DNA of 64,000 nt from Corinectria fuckeliana. Its lineage: Eukaryota; Ascomycota; Sordariomycetes; Hypocreales; Nectriaceae. Positions 21,580-32,168 of the stretch are shown in pieces. The stretch lies in contig WPDH01000102.1 in assembly GCA_019137255.1 (NCBI GenBank), positions 1-64,000 of the forward strand, read 5' to 3'. Position 1 is the stretch's first letter; each line of letters begins with the position of its first letter. The notes beneath the pieces are model-generated. The model saw only the letters and a list, made by a program, of their open reading frames with translations, did not search any database and was not told the origin of the DNA. A program made the translations under genes and the position numbers.

Positions 21580-24383
21580 ATGGCCACGGCCCATCTGTCT
21601 CCTGATCTTCCGAAGCCCTCCTTTGCAAAGGTAGCTACCATCTTGGCCTCTAAGCTCCCAGCTTCTCCTGTCCAGGGCATGGCCCCTCAACTCATCTACA
21701 CATTGCTGACCCTTACTCTTCTTGCCTTGGCCCTAGGTTGCTGCCTCTATTTCTAAAGACACTGCGCCAGCCCCTTCCGTACGCTATGTTGCTACGCCCT
21801 CTAAAGAGCAACTCATGACTACGCATCCTACGTCGACGAGACCCGTTATTGCCAACGGCGGGTCGGCAAAACTGCCAGCACCCCAGGTCGTCTCGTCACA
21901 GCCCGGGGATAAACCAAGCATGGCTGATCGGAGTGCCTCGGCGGATAACCTTGCCCACTCTCTAAGTGACCTGAGGCTTGATTTGGATCCTCCGAGTCTT
22001 GTGGTCAATGGCAGCGGCTCATTGTCCGCCGAGAGGACGAGCACCGCGACCGGTAGAGACAGCGGGTCGGATGATTCCCAGAGGGCCGATTCAAGCTCCG
22101 AACTGGGCACCAAGCCTCCTAGCCTGGACGGAAAGAGCATCACTTCAGGCACAACCTTCGCATTGGACGAGAAGGAATCTCTTCGGCCTGATGATAGCGC
22201 CAGTGTCAAAGCAGCAGCAGAAGACGACGACACTTTTTCGATCCGGGGGTCCCTCTTCGCCGGTTCCCGAATGGGTTCGGACGTTGCGGCAAGAGCTCGC
22301 GGTCTGCCTCTTGGCGACATCCCCGAGCGCAGACTACCACAGACCGTACCGGGCTCCGCGGCCCTTGGGATCCTCACTCCCCAAAGCTCATCCTCTGAGC
22401 AGCCCCCGGGCGTGAACCCCGCAATGCCTTTGGGCGTTGAAGGTTCTTCAGATGCCCTGAACGTCATCTATAGACAAGCGCCAGATGAGAAGCTCCTTGA
22501 GGCGATGGCCTCTCCGAAAGACAGGTTGTTCCTGCTGCTACTAGAAAAGGAGCTCATCGACTTTGTGCAAGATTCCAAGTACGTCCACATGCCCAGCTCT
22601 GACCGAGCATTTACTGACCCACTTACAAGGGAACCATATATGGATCTGCCCCCGTCCAACTCGTTCTGCAGGATGTTGACTCACAAGTTGGCCGATTATT
22701 ACCACATGACGCATTCTTATGAGCCTCACGTTGGAACAGTGCGCATTTTTAGGACGCCTTTTTGCCGAGTCCCAGTCTCCTTGGCACTCATCAACCCAGT
22801 TCCAGAGACCTCGAGCAGCTGCACCCCGCCTCCTGCAGTTCTGCCGAGGAAGATCATGCGTCGTGGTGAGGATAGCGAGGGCGAATTCAGTGCCGGTCAT
22901 TCAAAGGCAACGTCCGAAAATGGAAGTGATGCAAAGGACAAGCCAACTTTGGCCAGTCAGAAGTAAGTTCATCCATTGTACTTGTTCTTCAACACGGAAA
23001 TGCTTATCAATGTCAGGTTAACGAGAGAAGAGCGTGAGGAAATGTACAAGCTGGCGCGAGAGCGTATCTTCGGCAGCTCAGAGGAGAGCGTGACTGGTAC
23101 GTATTCCAATAGCTAAGCATTTCATTGAGAGATCAACTAAATTTGTCTAGAAACCGATGGCGATAACGGGGTCTCTAGAACCAGCTCCACGTCCGCCAAG
23201 GATAAATCCAACTTGGGGAAGAGGGGGAAAACCGGCAAACAGAGGCGCGACGATTCCGACAGTTTCGACTCTCGAAATCAATACACGCCGTACTGGGGCC
23301 CTCAACAACAGACTTGGGTACCGCAACCCCAGTACGTGCCGCCACCGAATCCCCAATACAACGCGCAGGCTCAGTCTCCCGCATTTCAAGGGCAGATGGC
23401 CCCAGTCTATGCTCAGCAACCTCCTGCATATGCTGCCATGCAGCCTGGCATGATGCCAAACCAGCCGTATCCTCAATACTCAAATCCTCCAGTAAGAAGT
23501 TCACTGCACTATGAAACCCATCAAGATGTTAATGTTCCTGTAGTACCAGTCTCAACCAAACCAGCCACGTTATCCAGCTGGCGGGAGCCCAATGGCAGCG
23601 TATGGCGCTCCAGTTCCCCCGGCCGCTGCACAGCAAACTTGGCAACCAGGCTATATTCCCGCCCAGTACCAGGCAAGGGGTCCTGCTCCCGTCGGGCCTC
23701 CTGTCGGGCCCCCGGCTGGTCCTCTAATCAATCCTCCCACTGGTCCCATTGGTCCTCCTGTTGGTCCTCCTGTTGGTGCTCTTGTTGGTGGTCCAGGTGG
23801 TCCAGGTGCACCAGGTGCACCAGGTGCTCCACAAGGGCCTATGGGCGTTCCTTATGCTTACGGCCAACTTCCGTCGAACATCAATCCGCATGATCCTAAG
23901 AGTCAACATCCCATTCCGGGAAGCTACAACCGAAACCACGCGTTTAACCCAAAGACGCAGTCGTTTGTGCCTGGCGGAAACGGCATGGCGGCAGTACAAC
24001 CTCCACAACCCCCCTTCACTGCTCCGGGGTCTCATCATGGCAGTCCTCAGGTCGGATCGCCTCACTTAGCATATCCCGGTTACCAGCAGCCGATGCCACA
24101 GCCCTATGGGGGTGGATATGGCATGGCCAGGCAAGGGTCTAGCAACTCGATGCCAGCATATCACTCTCCGCATCCTCAGCACGTCAACATTGCCCATATT
24201 CCCCATGGACCACCCCCCATGCTGCAAAACCCCCAGCATATGCCGGCCCAACCTTTACCTCAGACCCTCCCAGCGCATATACCGAACCGCCCCGTCCCGC
24301 AAGGGCCTAGTCATCCCTATACTCACCTTCCGACGTACGGCAACCCGGCAACTTTGCCGCAGAAGCCAGCCACTGGAATCTAA
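21580..24383 (+). CDS. R3H and SUZ domain RNA-binding protein
   Basis: Five exons (21580-21630, 21737-22962, 23017-23096, 23151-23491, 23544-24383) give 845 aa; all joins keep frame. Exon 1 codes for only 17 residues. A Ser/Asp-rich region covers about 1-260. An R3H domain lies at about 278-356, with the R-x3-H motif at R329 and H333 in CRMLTHKLADYYH. A SUZ motif follows (about 427-446, LTREEREEMYKLARERIFG). The C-terminal half is a long Pro/Gln/Tyr/Gly-rich low-complexity tail, including a run of GPP/GAP collagen-like triplets near the start of exon 5. R3H-SUZ proteins (Drosophila encore, human R3HDM1/ARPP21) bind single-stranded RNA in the cytoplasm and influence mRNA translation or decay. 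The prion-like tail suggests granule association, which is inference. Confidence 0.93.
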
Positions 24384-24761
24384 GTAAGCATCAGAAGGTG
24401 TCGAGGGCGGTCGGCTCCAAGCAGGCGTACGCGGCATAATTAGCATCTTGGCGTTACCGGTGGACAGGATGGATGATATGAATTTTACGGGCCAGGGCCT
24501 TATTTAGTAAATGAGTCAATATAATTGTGACGTTGAATCTCCTTTCCCCATCCTGATTGTGGGTTGTTTTATGTGACGATTGAATTCATATCTATGGCCT
24601 GGAGTGCCAGGATTCTCAAGCCTACCACAACGCCATGATTTTATTGTAACACAATACCCATGCATCATTTCACATGCCCTGCCAGAGAAACTTGCCCAGC
24701 TTTTCTCTCGTTGGGATTTCCTTTCTATCTGGCACACCTGTCATGAATATTTCCGGTCTGC
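24384..24761. other. Convergent intergenic spacer
   Basis: 378 bp between the stops of the R3H-SUZ gene and the eIF3f gene. It is AT-richer than its surroundings and probably carries both poly(A) regions; nothing else is seen. Confidence 0.5.
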
Positions 24762-25934
24762 TTACTCCACGGGCTCGCGGGGTTCCCGGGGCTCTCGCTG
24801 TTGACCGCCGCCCCGGCCACCACCTCGTCCTCCTCGCTTGCCTCCCCGTTGGTTGCCACCCTTCTCGTCGGTCTTGCCCTCGCCATCCTTCTCGGGGGTG
24901 GCCAGGTTGGCAACGGCCAACCGCTGGGACAGGTCGATCTGGGTGCGGATGGTGTTCGCCAGGTAACTCACCATGAGAACATCCTGGATGTGGTTGTTGA
25001 AGTCGCTCTCGATCTGCTCGGGGTCGACCTTGGGGGCCAAGGACAGGGCGTTTATAAGGTACTGGCCGATGGCGTTGTTGGGCTCCTCGTCCTCGTCCAG
25101 GACGCCGTTGATCCACTCGCTGGCGCGGTCCAGCAGGTTGATGGTCTGCTCGATGGATCGGCCGAGACCCTCGATATCGGACACGAGAGGGGCCGTCCTC
25201 GTCTCGGATTCCTTTGCGCTGGCGATGGTCTCGAGGGCGCTTCGGTCAGCGTCGCCGTAGAGGATCTTGTGGGGGACCTGGATGAACAAGCAGCTCTCGG
25301 CAGCGCGCTCGGCGTTGACGGCGACGGGGGCGCTGATGTAGCATCGGGTCTGGATATCCTCGCCGGGCTCGGTGGAGATGGTCATGTGGACGGCAGGGTG
25401 AGGAAAAGTGCCGGTGTCGGGGCTTCCGAAGAAGTTCTGGATGAGGGCGCTGAAGCTGTTGAGCTCGTGGGAAGTGGTGTACCAGCCGAGCAGGGCCTCG
25501 CGGGGGTGGGCCTTGAGGGTCAGGGCCAGCATGTTCTTCTGGTACTCGACATCGACCTCGACCTGGTCTTCCTCCTCGGTGTGGGGGATGGCGAAGCAGG
25601 AACGGACCTCGACCTCGGTGCCATCTTCGGAGCGGGTGCCAACGAGGGCGCCGATGACTCGGGTGGACTGGGTGTCTCGGATGTCTCTTCGAACGGCGTG
25701 GTCGAGGATGGAGAGGACGGCCTACAGGGGGCTCATGTCAGCCGGGATGTTGCTGTCGTCATTCTTGGTGGCGTGGTTGAAGTTTTCCGCGATGGGTTAA
25801 CGAGGGTACAACGCAGCGTAACGTACCTGGGGCTGGATGTTGACGGCGAGCGGGGCAAGGTTAGTCTGGAGCCCAACGGTGTTCGGCGCCAAAGGGCGCG
25901 ACAGGTGGATGAAGCTCTCGGTATCGGCAGCCAT
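24762..25934 (-). CDS. eif3f: Eukaryotic translation initiation factor 3 subunit F
   Basis: Exons 25934-25827 and 25721-24762, 355 aa; the 105-nt intron is phase 0 (CCCCAG|GTACGT...CTGTAG|GCC). The MPN domain occupies about 20-150 (IGALVGTRSEDGTEVEVRSC, HPREALLGWYTTSHELN), and the C-terminal helical part matches eIF3f (NNHIQDVLMVSYLANTIRTQ). The JAMM metal-binding HxH motif is absent, as usual for this subunit, so the MPN fold is structural. The tail is a GGRGG-rich basic stretch, a fungal addition likely to contact RNA. The protein acts in the cytoplasmic eIF3 complex during 43S recruitment. It is divergent from Utp25. Confidence 0.97.
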
Positions 25935-26352
25935 GCTGGGCAGGACTGAGGGGGTAGTCGCGTACAGCTGGGACGGAGAGGAGCGAGAGTCGAGAGGAGG
26001 AGGCAGGAGGTGGTTCAGGCGAGAAATGGGGGGGGGGGAAGAAAAGAGGGACTACTTCTGTTCGAGGCGTCTTTCGCGATGCCGTTTCCGCCAATTTTCG
26101 CCGCCGATTTTGTGTGATTTGCCGTTGGCGGGACCGCCTGGGGTTGTGCGCACTAAGATTAGCTGATAAGCCCGATGACCCGCCAGAGCGTGGCGCAACA
26201 GGCGAAACCCCACCAAGTTGTGGCTTGACCCTGCAAGGCTGAGCCAGAAAGCTACAACTTTTTTTTCTACCACCCCAGAGACGAGAATCATCACGCCGCT
26301 CAACGCAAGTCACTATTCGTTACGAGGATACTTCCATTTCCAATTGGACTGA
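25935..26352. promoter_or_regulatory. Bidirectional promoter of eIF3f and Utp25
   Basis: A 418-bp spacer lies between head-to-head ATGs of a translation factor and a ribosome-biogenesis factor. It contains a G9 run at 26030-26038 and CT/GA-rich blocks. Shared regulation is plausible from the layout but is not shown by any specific site. Confidence 0.5.
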
Positions 26353-28673
26353 ATGGCACCCCGTGGTAGAGGAAGCGGTTCTCGGGGGCGCGGGTCCCAA
26401 AGCCGAGGCGGACTGGGAGGCCGCGGAGGACGGGGAGGTCGAGGAGGCAGAGGTGGTAGAGGAGGGCGAGGAAGAGCCACCAGCCGCTTTGGACCCTACA
26501 GGCGGTTCGATGGGACTCGGCTCGCAGATAATGATGAGTAGGTTTCCCGATCATCCATGAACTACCCTAGTATCTTTCCATCAACCATTTTACTTACATG
26601 TCCTCTATAGGCAATCTAGCTCCGGTTCTGAAGGGGACTCCGATGCTGGGGACGATGTCATGGAGGATGTCGACTCTGAGGACGACGAAGATGACGAAGA
26701 AGACGAAAAGGCTGCCTCCCGCCCATACGTGGCTCTCCTGCAAAGTCTCAACGACAGCCATGTTCCAAATGCTAAGCGACGGAAACTAGACCATCGGGGG
26801 TCTCCATCACAAAAGGACGAGGGTTCCGACAACGACGAAGAGTCTGGCGACAAGGACGTCGACCGTGCCGATGAAGAGCCCGAGGAGGATGCTGACGTTG
26901 AACTGGAAGACCAGCTAGAGGAAGACTCTGAGGACGAGGAAGACGTGACAGACCCCTTCGATCTGCACTTTGCCCATCCCAACGACGACCTTGTCGCAGA
27001 ACGAATCAAGGCCGTACAAAATGGCGAGTGGGCGACGAAGCGGGCGTTGACGCCATCCTGGAGGGCCACCATCACGTATCCCAGCTCCGATTTTGCTGGG
27101 TCTGAGGTCCCAAAGCCCGTGTCGGGACTCGATGGCCTCAATCTGAAGCAGAAGCTGAAGGAAACTGCCTCTCGCAAGATTGGTTCGTTCGAGGCTGTCC
27201 ACCGGGACTACAGCCCCATGCTATTCGACTACCGCGATATATTACATTGCGATCGCACGGTCCGAAACTCAGATCAGCTAAGACAGTTGACTTGTCTCCA
27301 CGCTCTGAACCATGTCTTGAAGTAATTCCCACCTCCCGACCTTTACCAGACCGCCATCACTAACTTGAGCCAGGACACGAGATAGAGTTATCAAGGACAA
27401 CTACAAGCTAGCCAAAGGAGGCGAAAACGCCGATCTTGAGCTTCGAGACCAGGGATTCACTCGCCCCAAGGTTCTCTTCCTCGTGCCAACTCGCAACTCA
27501 TGTTTTCGGATGATCAACATAATCCGAGACTTGGCCGAGCCGGACCAGCAAGAGAACCGCAAGCGCTTCGACGAGAGCTACTTCGACAAGGATGCTAAGT
27601 TCGGAGACGACAGACCTGCCGATTTTAGGGACCTCTTTGAAGGCAACGACGACGACATGTTCCGCCTCGGCATGAAGTTCACGCGGAAGACCATCAAGTA
27701 CTTTGCCCAGTTCTACAACTCGGATATTATCTTCGCCAGTCCCCTGGGTCTGCGAATGGCCATCGGCTCGGAAGAGGAGAAGAAGCTTGATTTTGACTTT
27801 CTCAGCTCCGTCGAGATGGTCGTCGTCGACCAGGCTGATGCTCTCCTGATGCAGAACTGGGAGCACGTCGAGTTCATCTTCGAGCACCTGAACCTGCAGC
27901 CCAAGGACGCCCACGGCTGCGACTTCAGCCGCGTCCGAAACTGGTACCTGGAAGACTGGGCAAAGCATTTCAGACAGACTATCATTCTGTCTGCCTTCAA
28001 CACCCCCGAGCTGTCCGAACTGCAGAGGCTTCACTGCCATAACTGGGCTGGCAAGGTACGACTGCAGCCAGAGTATCCCGGTACGCTGCAGCAGCTAGGC
28101 GTCAAAGCCAAGCAGACCTTCTCTCGGTTCCAGTCCCCTTCGGTCGACAAGGACCCCGATGCTCGATTCGAGTACTTTACCTCTGCCATTGTCCCGTCTC
28201 TTGTCAAGCGAGCAAAGGACGCCAGCGGCACTCTCATCTTCATCCCCTCATACCTCGATTTCGTCCGCGTGCGCAATTACTTCGCCAATTCTTCGGCCGT
28301 CAACGACGTCACTTTCGGCGCCATATCCGAGTATGCTGACGTTCCTGAGGCGTCCCGCGCGCGCTCTCATTTCCTCAACGGCCGACACCGCCTTCTGCTC
28401 TACACGGAGCGAGCGCACCACTTCCGTCGATATCAGTTCCGAGGGGTGCGGCGAGTCATCTTTTACGGACTGCCCGACAACCACATATTTTATAATGAGA
28501 TTGCGGGCGGGTTTTTGAGCAAGAGCGAGCAGGACTTGAAGATCGAGCCTGGTCAGGGCAACGTGAGGGTTGCCTTCTCCAAGTATGATGTGATGAAGAT
28601 GGAGCGGGTCGTGGGCTCCAAGAGGGTGGGCAAGATGATCCAGGAGCGCGGTGATACCTTTGAATTTATATAG
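26353..28673 (+). CDS. utp25: U3 snoRNP/SSU-processome protein Utp25
   Basis: Exons 26353-26537, 26611-27321 and 27374-28673 give 731 aa. The last intron uses acceptor 27373, restoring the family motif KTRDRVIKDN. The N-terminus (about 10-45) is a GGRGGRG repeat typical of rRNA-associated nucleolar proteins. An acidic Asp/Glu-rich region (about 70-190) follows, then the Utp25/DEF domain (about 250-731) with a degenerate helicase-like fold: LFLVPTRNSCFRMINIIRDL, a VVVDQADALLMQNWEHV segment where DEAD proteins carry DEAD, and FRRYQFRGVRRVIFYGLPDN. No Walker A motif is evident, in line with the family's loss of ATPase function. It acts in the nucleolus in 18S rRNA precursor processing. Confidence 0.96.
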
Positions 28674-28960
28674 ACGGCATCTATTTGATGGGGAAGACCA
28701 GATGCCCGGGATTTTGCATGACTAGATTCTCATATCATAAAGAGCGGGACGGAGCATAAAAGTTGATTTCCACTTAAAAATATGGCTTGTCTAGTATCAA
28801 TCATGTGTAAAGGCGAGCAGCAAAGGTGCCAGCAGGACTGAATGTGTCATGGTATAATTGGTACAGCTCTTGTACATGTAGTCATCTTGCCCACCCATTT
28901 AATGATACACCTCGCGTCTATTGTGAGTTCTTTTAATTTCCGTGCTCCCTCGGCCTTGAA

Positions 28961-29737
28961 TTAGACGACAATGGGAATCGCAGGAATCGCACCCGCCAAA
29001 TCGGCCGCCTCCTGCTTGTTCTTCTTCGCCAGAATGGCAGCCTCCTTCTCAGCGGGCGTGTCCTCCTCCAACGCGGCCGCGCCGCCCTCCTTTTCAGCAT
29101 GCAGTGCGATGAACTTTTGCACCATGGCCTCAAAGGGCACCTTGCCGCGGAACTGCGTCACCTTCTTGATGTTGATGCGGGTGACGGGGGTGTGGTCGTG
29201 GCCGAGCATGCGGTCGCGGGCGACGGTCTTGGCCGTCATCATGAACCGCGAGTCCTTGGGACCGTCGACGAACTCGAGGATGGCGCTCTCGCCCTGGTCG
29301 TAAGTGTTCTTAGACTCGGTGCGGACCACACGGGTGTAGCCGCCTTCGCGGGGTAGGTATCGCTGTCGGAGCTCGCCAAAGAGCTTGGGGAGGAGGATGT
29401 GAGGTGTCTATGGCAGGAGAGGCCCCGTTTCGTCAGCATGAGTCTTGTGCTTGTGTCTGCTCCGTCGTGCTTCGTCCAACTGCCCATTCATTCACATATA
29501 TCGCCGGTTTGGACCACGTACGTAGAGGATTCCTTGTGCTGACCGCCTGCACGGCTCGTTGTCGCGTTTTGCTAGGGTGATGAGCTTCTCGGCCATGCGC
29601 TGCGTCTCCTTGGCCTTGGCGTAGGTGGTCTGGATGTGCTCGTACTGGACAAGCTGGGTGACGAGACCACGCAGCAAGGCCATTCGCGCCGAAGAGGTGC
29701 GGCTGAGGTGCCGGTACTTGACAAGACCGCCAGCCAT
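28961..29737 (-). CDS. mrpl8: Mitochondrial large ribosomal subunit protein bL17m
   Basis: Exons 29737-29522 and 29407-28961, 220 aa; the 114-nt intron is phase 0 (CTCTAC|GTACGT...CCATAG|ACACCT) and restores LYTPHILLPKLFGELRQRY. The bL17 core is at the N-terminus (KYRHLSRTSSARMALLRGLV, KETQRMAEKLITLAKRDNE), followed by a fungal C-terminal extension of about 100 residues rich in Ala/Glu/Lys. It is a component of the mitoribosome large subunit; the yeast name is Mrpl8. No separate cleavable presequence is obvious, as in yeast. It is divergent from Mic12, another mitochondrial gene. Confidence 0.96.
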
Positions 29738-30175
29738 TGTTGCGGTATTTGCGCCGCGGAGGGCAACTGCGGGGGAGAGAGAGGCGTGGGGGGCGTGGAA
29801 CGGGCGACAGGATTGTCGTCTTCGTCGTGGGGCGTCTTTTGGTGGTGGTTCGGATCCGGAGATACGGGCTTTGGTGGTTTGGAAATTTTTGGCTTGGCGC
29901 GGAGCCGGGATGTTCTCGCTGCCGTGCCGAACATGGGAAAAGAGGCTCTGCGCTACGCTACGTCAACCACCCACCACCCGCCGCAACGTCAACCCGACAC
30001 CAACCGTCCTCGACGACCATTCTACCCGCGATCCGGGAGCCATTGGAGCTCGCGCGCGCTATGAGACGTTGCTTCTAGGTCCATCCCCGACCGTCGCTAT
30101 CGAATTGGGCTTTCTGCCGACACGCAACACCCGCAAATTACCTCAACCCTCGGTCGACCGGGCAAGCTCCGAACT
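29738..30175. promoter_or_regulatory. Bidirectional promoter of bL17m and Mic12
   Basis: 438 bp between two head-to-head ATGs, both for mitochondrial proteins. It is GC-rich. I see no TATA box. Open frames crossing it have no family resemblance. Confidence 0.5.
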
Positions 30176-30923
30176 ATGGGCTTCACCACGGGTTTTGTGC
30201 GCAGCCCCCCTTGCTCTTGAGCTCCTCCGCCTGGTCTGGTCTCGTCGGCCCGCTTACTGACTCCTTTTCTTATAGACCGGCGGTGTCACGCTCACCCTTT
30301 CCCTCGTCTACCTCTCCGTCCTCGCCCACCAGCGCAACCGCGAACAGCAGGGTCAGGTCCTCCGCTCGCAAGCCCTCGTCCTGCAGAGCCTCGTCGATCC
30401 CTTACCCCCGCTACCGCCCCCTACGCGGTCCGAAGTCGCCGCCGCCCAGCGCTCAAACGCCGTCGAGGTCGCCAAGGACCGATGGAACCACGAGGTCGAG
30501 AACGCCGTGCGGTGGGTGCAGTACACCGACTGGACCCGGGTGCGAGAGGGCCTGGAGGAGCGCGCATTACGGCTTCTTGGCAAGACCGCCAATCAGGCTG
30601 TCGAAGGCGTGGATCATGCGCAGAAGAAGATTGTGCCTCTTGTGAAGGAGGGAGGATCCCAAGTCGCGGCTGCCGCCCAGGGGGCCTTTGAGAAGGCCAA
30701 GGCCAAGGGCAAAGAGGCCGTGGCCGCTACGTTGGAGAACGGCAAGGAGGCTGTCAACGAGTTAGAGGGTGGCGCCACACCAACCCTGAGCCCCGTACAG
30801 GTGGCTCTAAACCAGCGCTTTGAGAAGCCCGAGGTCCAAGCGAATCAGACTGTGGAACAGGCCTTGAAGGAGCGATACTTGCCGGCGGAGAAGCGGGACA
30901 CCTCGGTGCTAAGGGGTTTGTAA
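30176..30923 (+). CDS. mic12: MICOS complex subunit Mic12 (Aim5 family)
   Basis: Exons 30176-30196 and 30276-30923, 222 aa. Exon 1 has just seven codons (MGFTTGF). The intron (30197-30275) has a weak GTGCGC donor and a TTATAG acceptor, and the join yields the family start MGFTTGFTGGVTLTLS. One transmembrane helix lies at about 8-28, followed by AHQRNREQQ, a Pro-rich linker and the conserved block DRWNHEVENAVRWVQYTDW, then amphipathic helices with ALA/LYS-rich repeats. Mic12 sits in the inner mitochondrial membrane at crista junctions within MICOS. Its place opposite bL17m suggests co-expression of mitochondrial genes (inference). The weak donor makes the 5' exon slightly less certain than the rest. 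Confidence 0.88.
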
Positions 30924-31247
30924 ACGGGTCTGACGAACAGGCGTCTCTCCGTTAACTGGGTGTTGGTTAGCTGTACATTGATTGTGTAATATCATTCTCT
31001 AGAGCTGCTCAAATAGAAACAGGGCTGGATGACAACTTCATACGACTCAGAACGTCGGGGCACTGGAGTGAATGCGTGCAATGGGCAATTGGCCGAGTGT
31101 AAATCACCAACATATCATGGTGTATATCTTAAGAGCCATGTTCAGCTCATAACAGCTCGTTTTCCGGCAGTTGAACTATCAACCTTGTCGCTCTAATACT
31201 CCTGTCGATTACTTACGATACCAGGATTCCAGACTCAATCTGACAAT
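30924..31247. other. Intergenic spacer
   Basis: 324 bp after the Mic12 stop. It holds that gene's 3' UTR and the promoter of the charged protein at 31248; no further feature is seen. Confidence 0.4.
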
Positions 31248-32168
31248 ATGGGTCACGATAGCAAACACCATGACAGAAAACGTGACCGCGACCGCAGTAA
31301 AAGCAGTCATGACAAAGGCAGTAGTAGCAAAAGCGGTCATGGCAAAAGCAGTCACGGCAAAAGCAAGGGAAAAGACGAAGAAGAGCGACCTTCAAGTCCA
31401 AAGCCCTGGATGACCCAGGAGAGGCGCAAACAGGATCTCCACTACGGCATCGAGTCCTTTATAAAGGGGACTGTGTTTGGAAGTAAGTCTGCGAAGGCGA
31501 AGGGGAAGGAAGAAAGAAGAAGGCGACACGAATCCTGGGAAAGGGAAGATGTGAGACGCGCAAAGCGGATCCTTGAGAAAAAGAACGAGAAGAAGTCGAA
31601 GAAACACTCGGACTCGAAGGATAAGAAATCAAAGGGAAAGAAGCCGGAGGAGGAGAAACCGAAGAAGGCAAAGGGAGAACCGAAGGTGGCAGTGAAAGAC
31701 AAACATGTGGCGCCACCTTCGATGCCAAAGTCCAGTAACGAGGCAGGCTGGGAGCAAGCCGCGAAGGACTTGGCATCGAAGGGGAAGACCGCGGAGAGCG
31801 TCAGGGGAGAGGTCCCCAAGGAGGACAAACCTGACAAGGAGAAAGCAAAGGCAGAGCCGGATATTGAAGAGCCACCTGCCGAGGACACGACCGTGGAGGA
31901 GAATGAGAACGAAGAGAGTGACGACCAAGAAGACAATGATCAAGACGGCAGCGACCAAGACAGCAGCGACCAAGACAGCAGCGACCAAGACTACAACAGC
32001 CGAGAGAGCGCCAAAGACGAGGGTATCGACGTAGATACTATCAACATAGAGAGCGCCGACGAGGTGAGTATCGACGCGGAGATTATCGAACCGGAGAGTA
32101 TCGAAGTGGAGAGCGCCGCCGAGGACGAGCCAAAGAAGGGATCCAGTGAGTACAGAAAGGAACAGTAG
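31248..32168 (+). CDS. Highly charged, disordered hypothetical protein
   Basis: 306 aa, no family recognised. The N-terminus is Lys/His/Ser-rich (GSSSKSGHGKSSHGKSKGKD) with a small structured-looking patch around 52-75 (PWMTQERRKQDLHYGIESFI). The middle is a Lys/Glu coiled-coil-like region. The C-terminal third is acidic, with a tandem SDQDS repeat (about 228-242) and degenerate IDxxxIES repeats (about 260-295). The ATG context is AATATG. A GTGAGT donor at 32146 just before the stop could extend the protein in frame to an acceptor at 32238 and a stop at 32430-32432. Coding-like sequence continues in the same frame beyond TAG (32166) and TAA (32214). The antisense strand is also open and hydrophobic, which is the expected mirror of a charged frame. 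Function unknown. Confidence 0.6.
   Translation: MGHDSKHHDRKRDRDRSKSSHDKGSSSKSGHGKSSHGKSKGKDEEERPSSPKPWMTQERRKQDLHYGIESFIKGTVFGSKSAKAKGKEERRRRHESWEREDVRRAKRILEKKNEKKSKKHSDSKDKKSKGKKPEEEKPKKAKGEPKVAVKDKHVAPPSMPKSSNEAGWEQAAKDLASKGKTAESVRGEVPKEDKPDKEKAKAEPDIEEPPAEDTTVEENENEESDDQEDNDQDGSDQDSSDQDSSDQDYNSRESAKDEGIDVDTINIESADEVSIDAEIIEPESIEVESAAEDEPKKGSSEYRKEQ

Noticed and set aside
24801..25949. A 382-codon plus-strand open frame over eIF3f
   Set aside because: Shadow of a conserved, clearly identified minus-strand gene.
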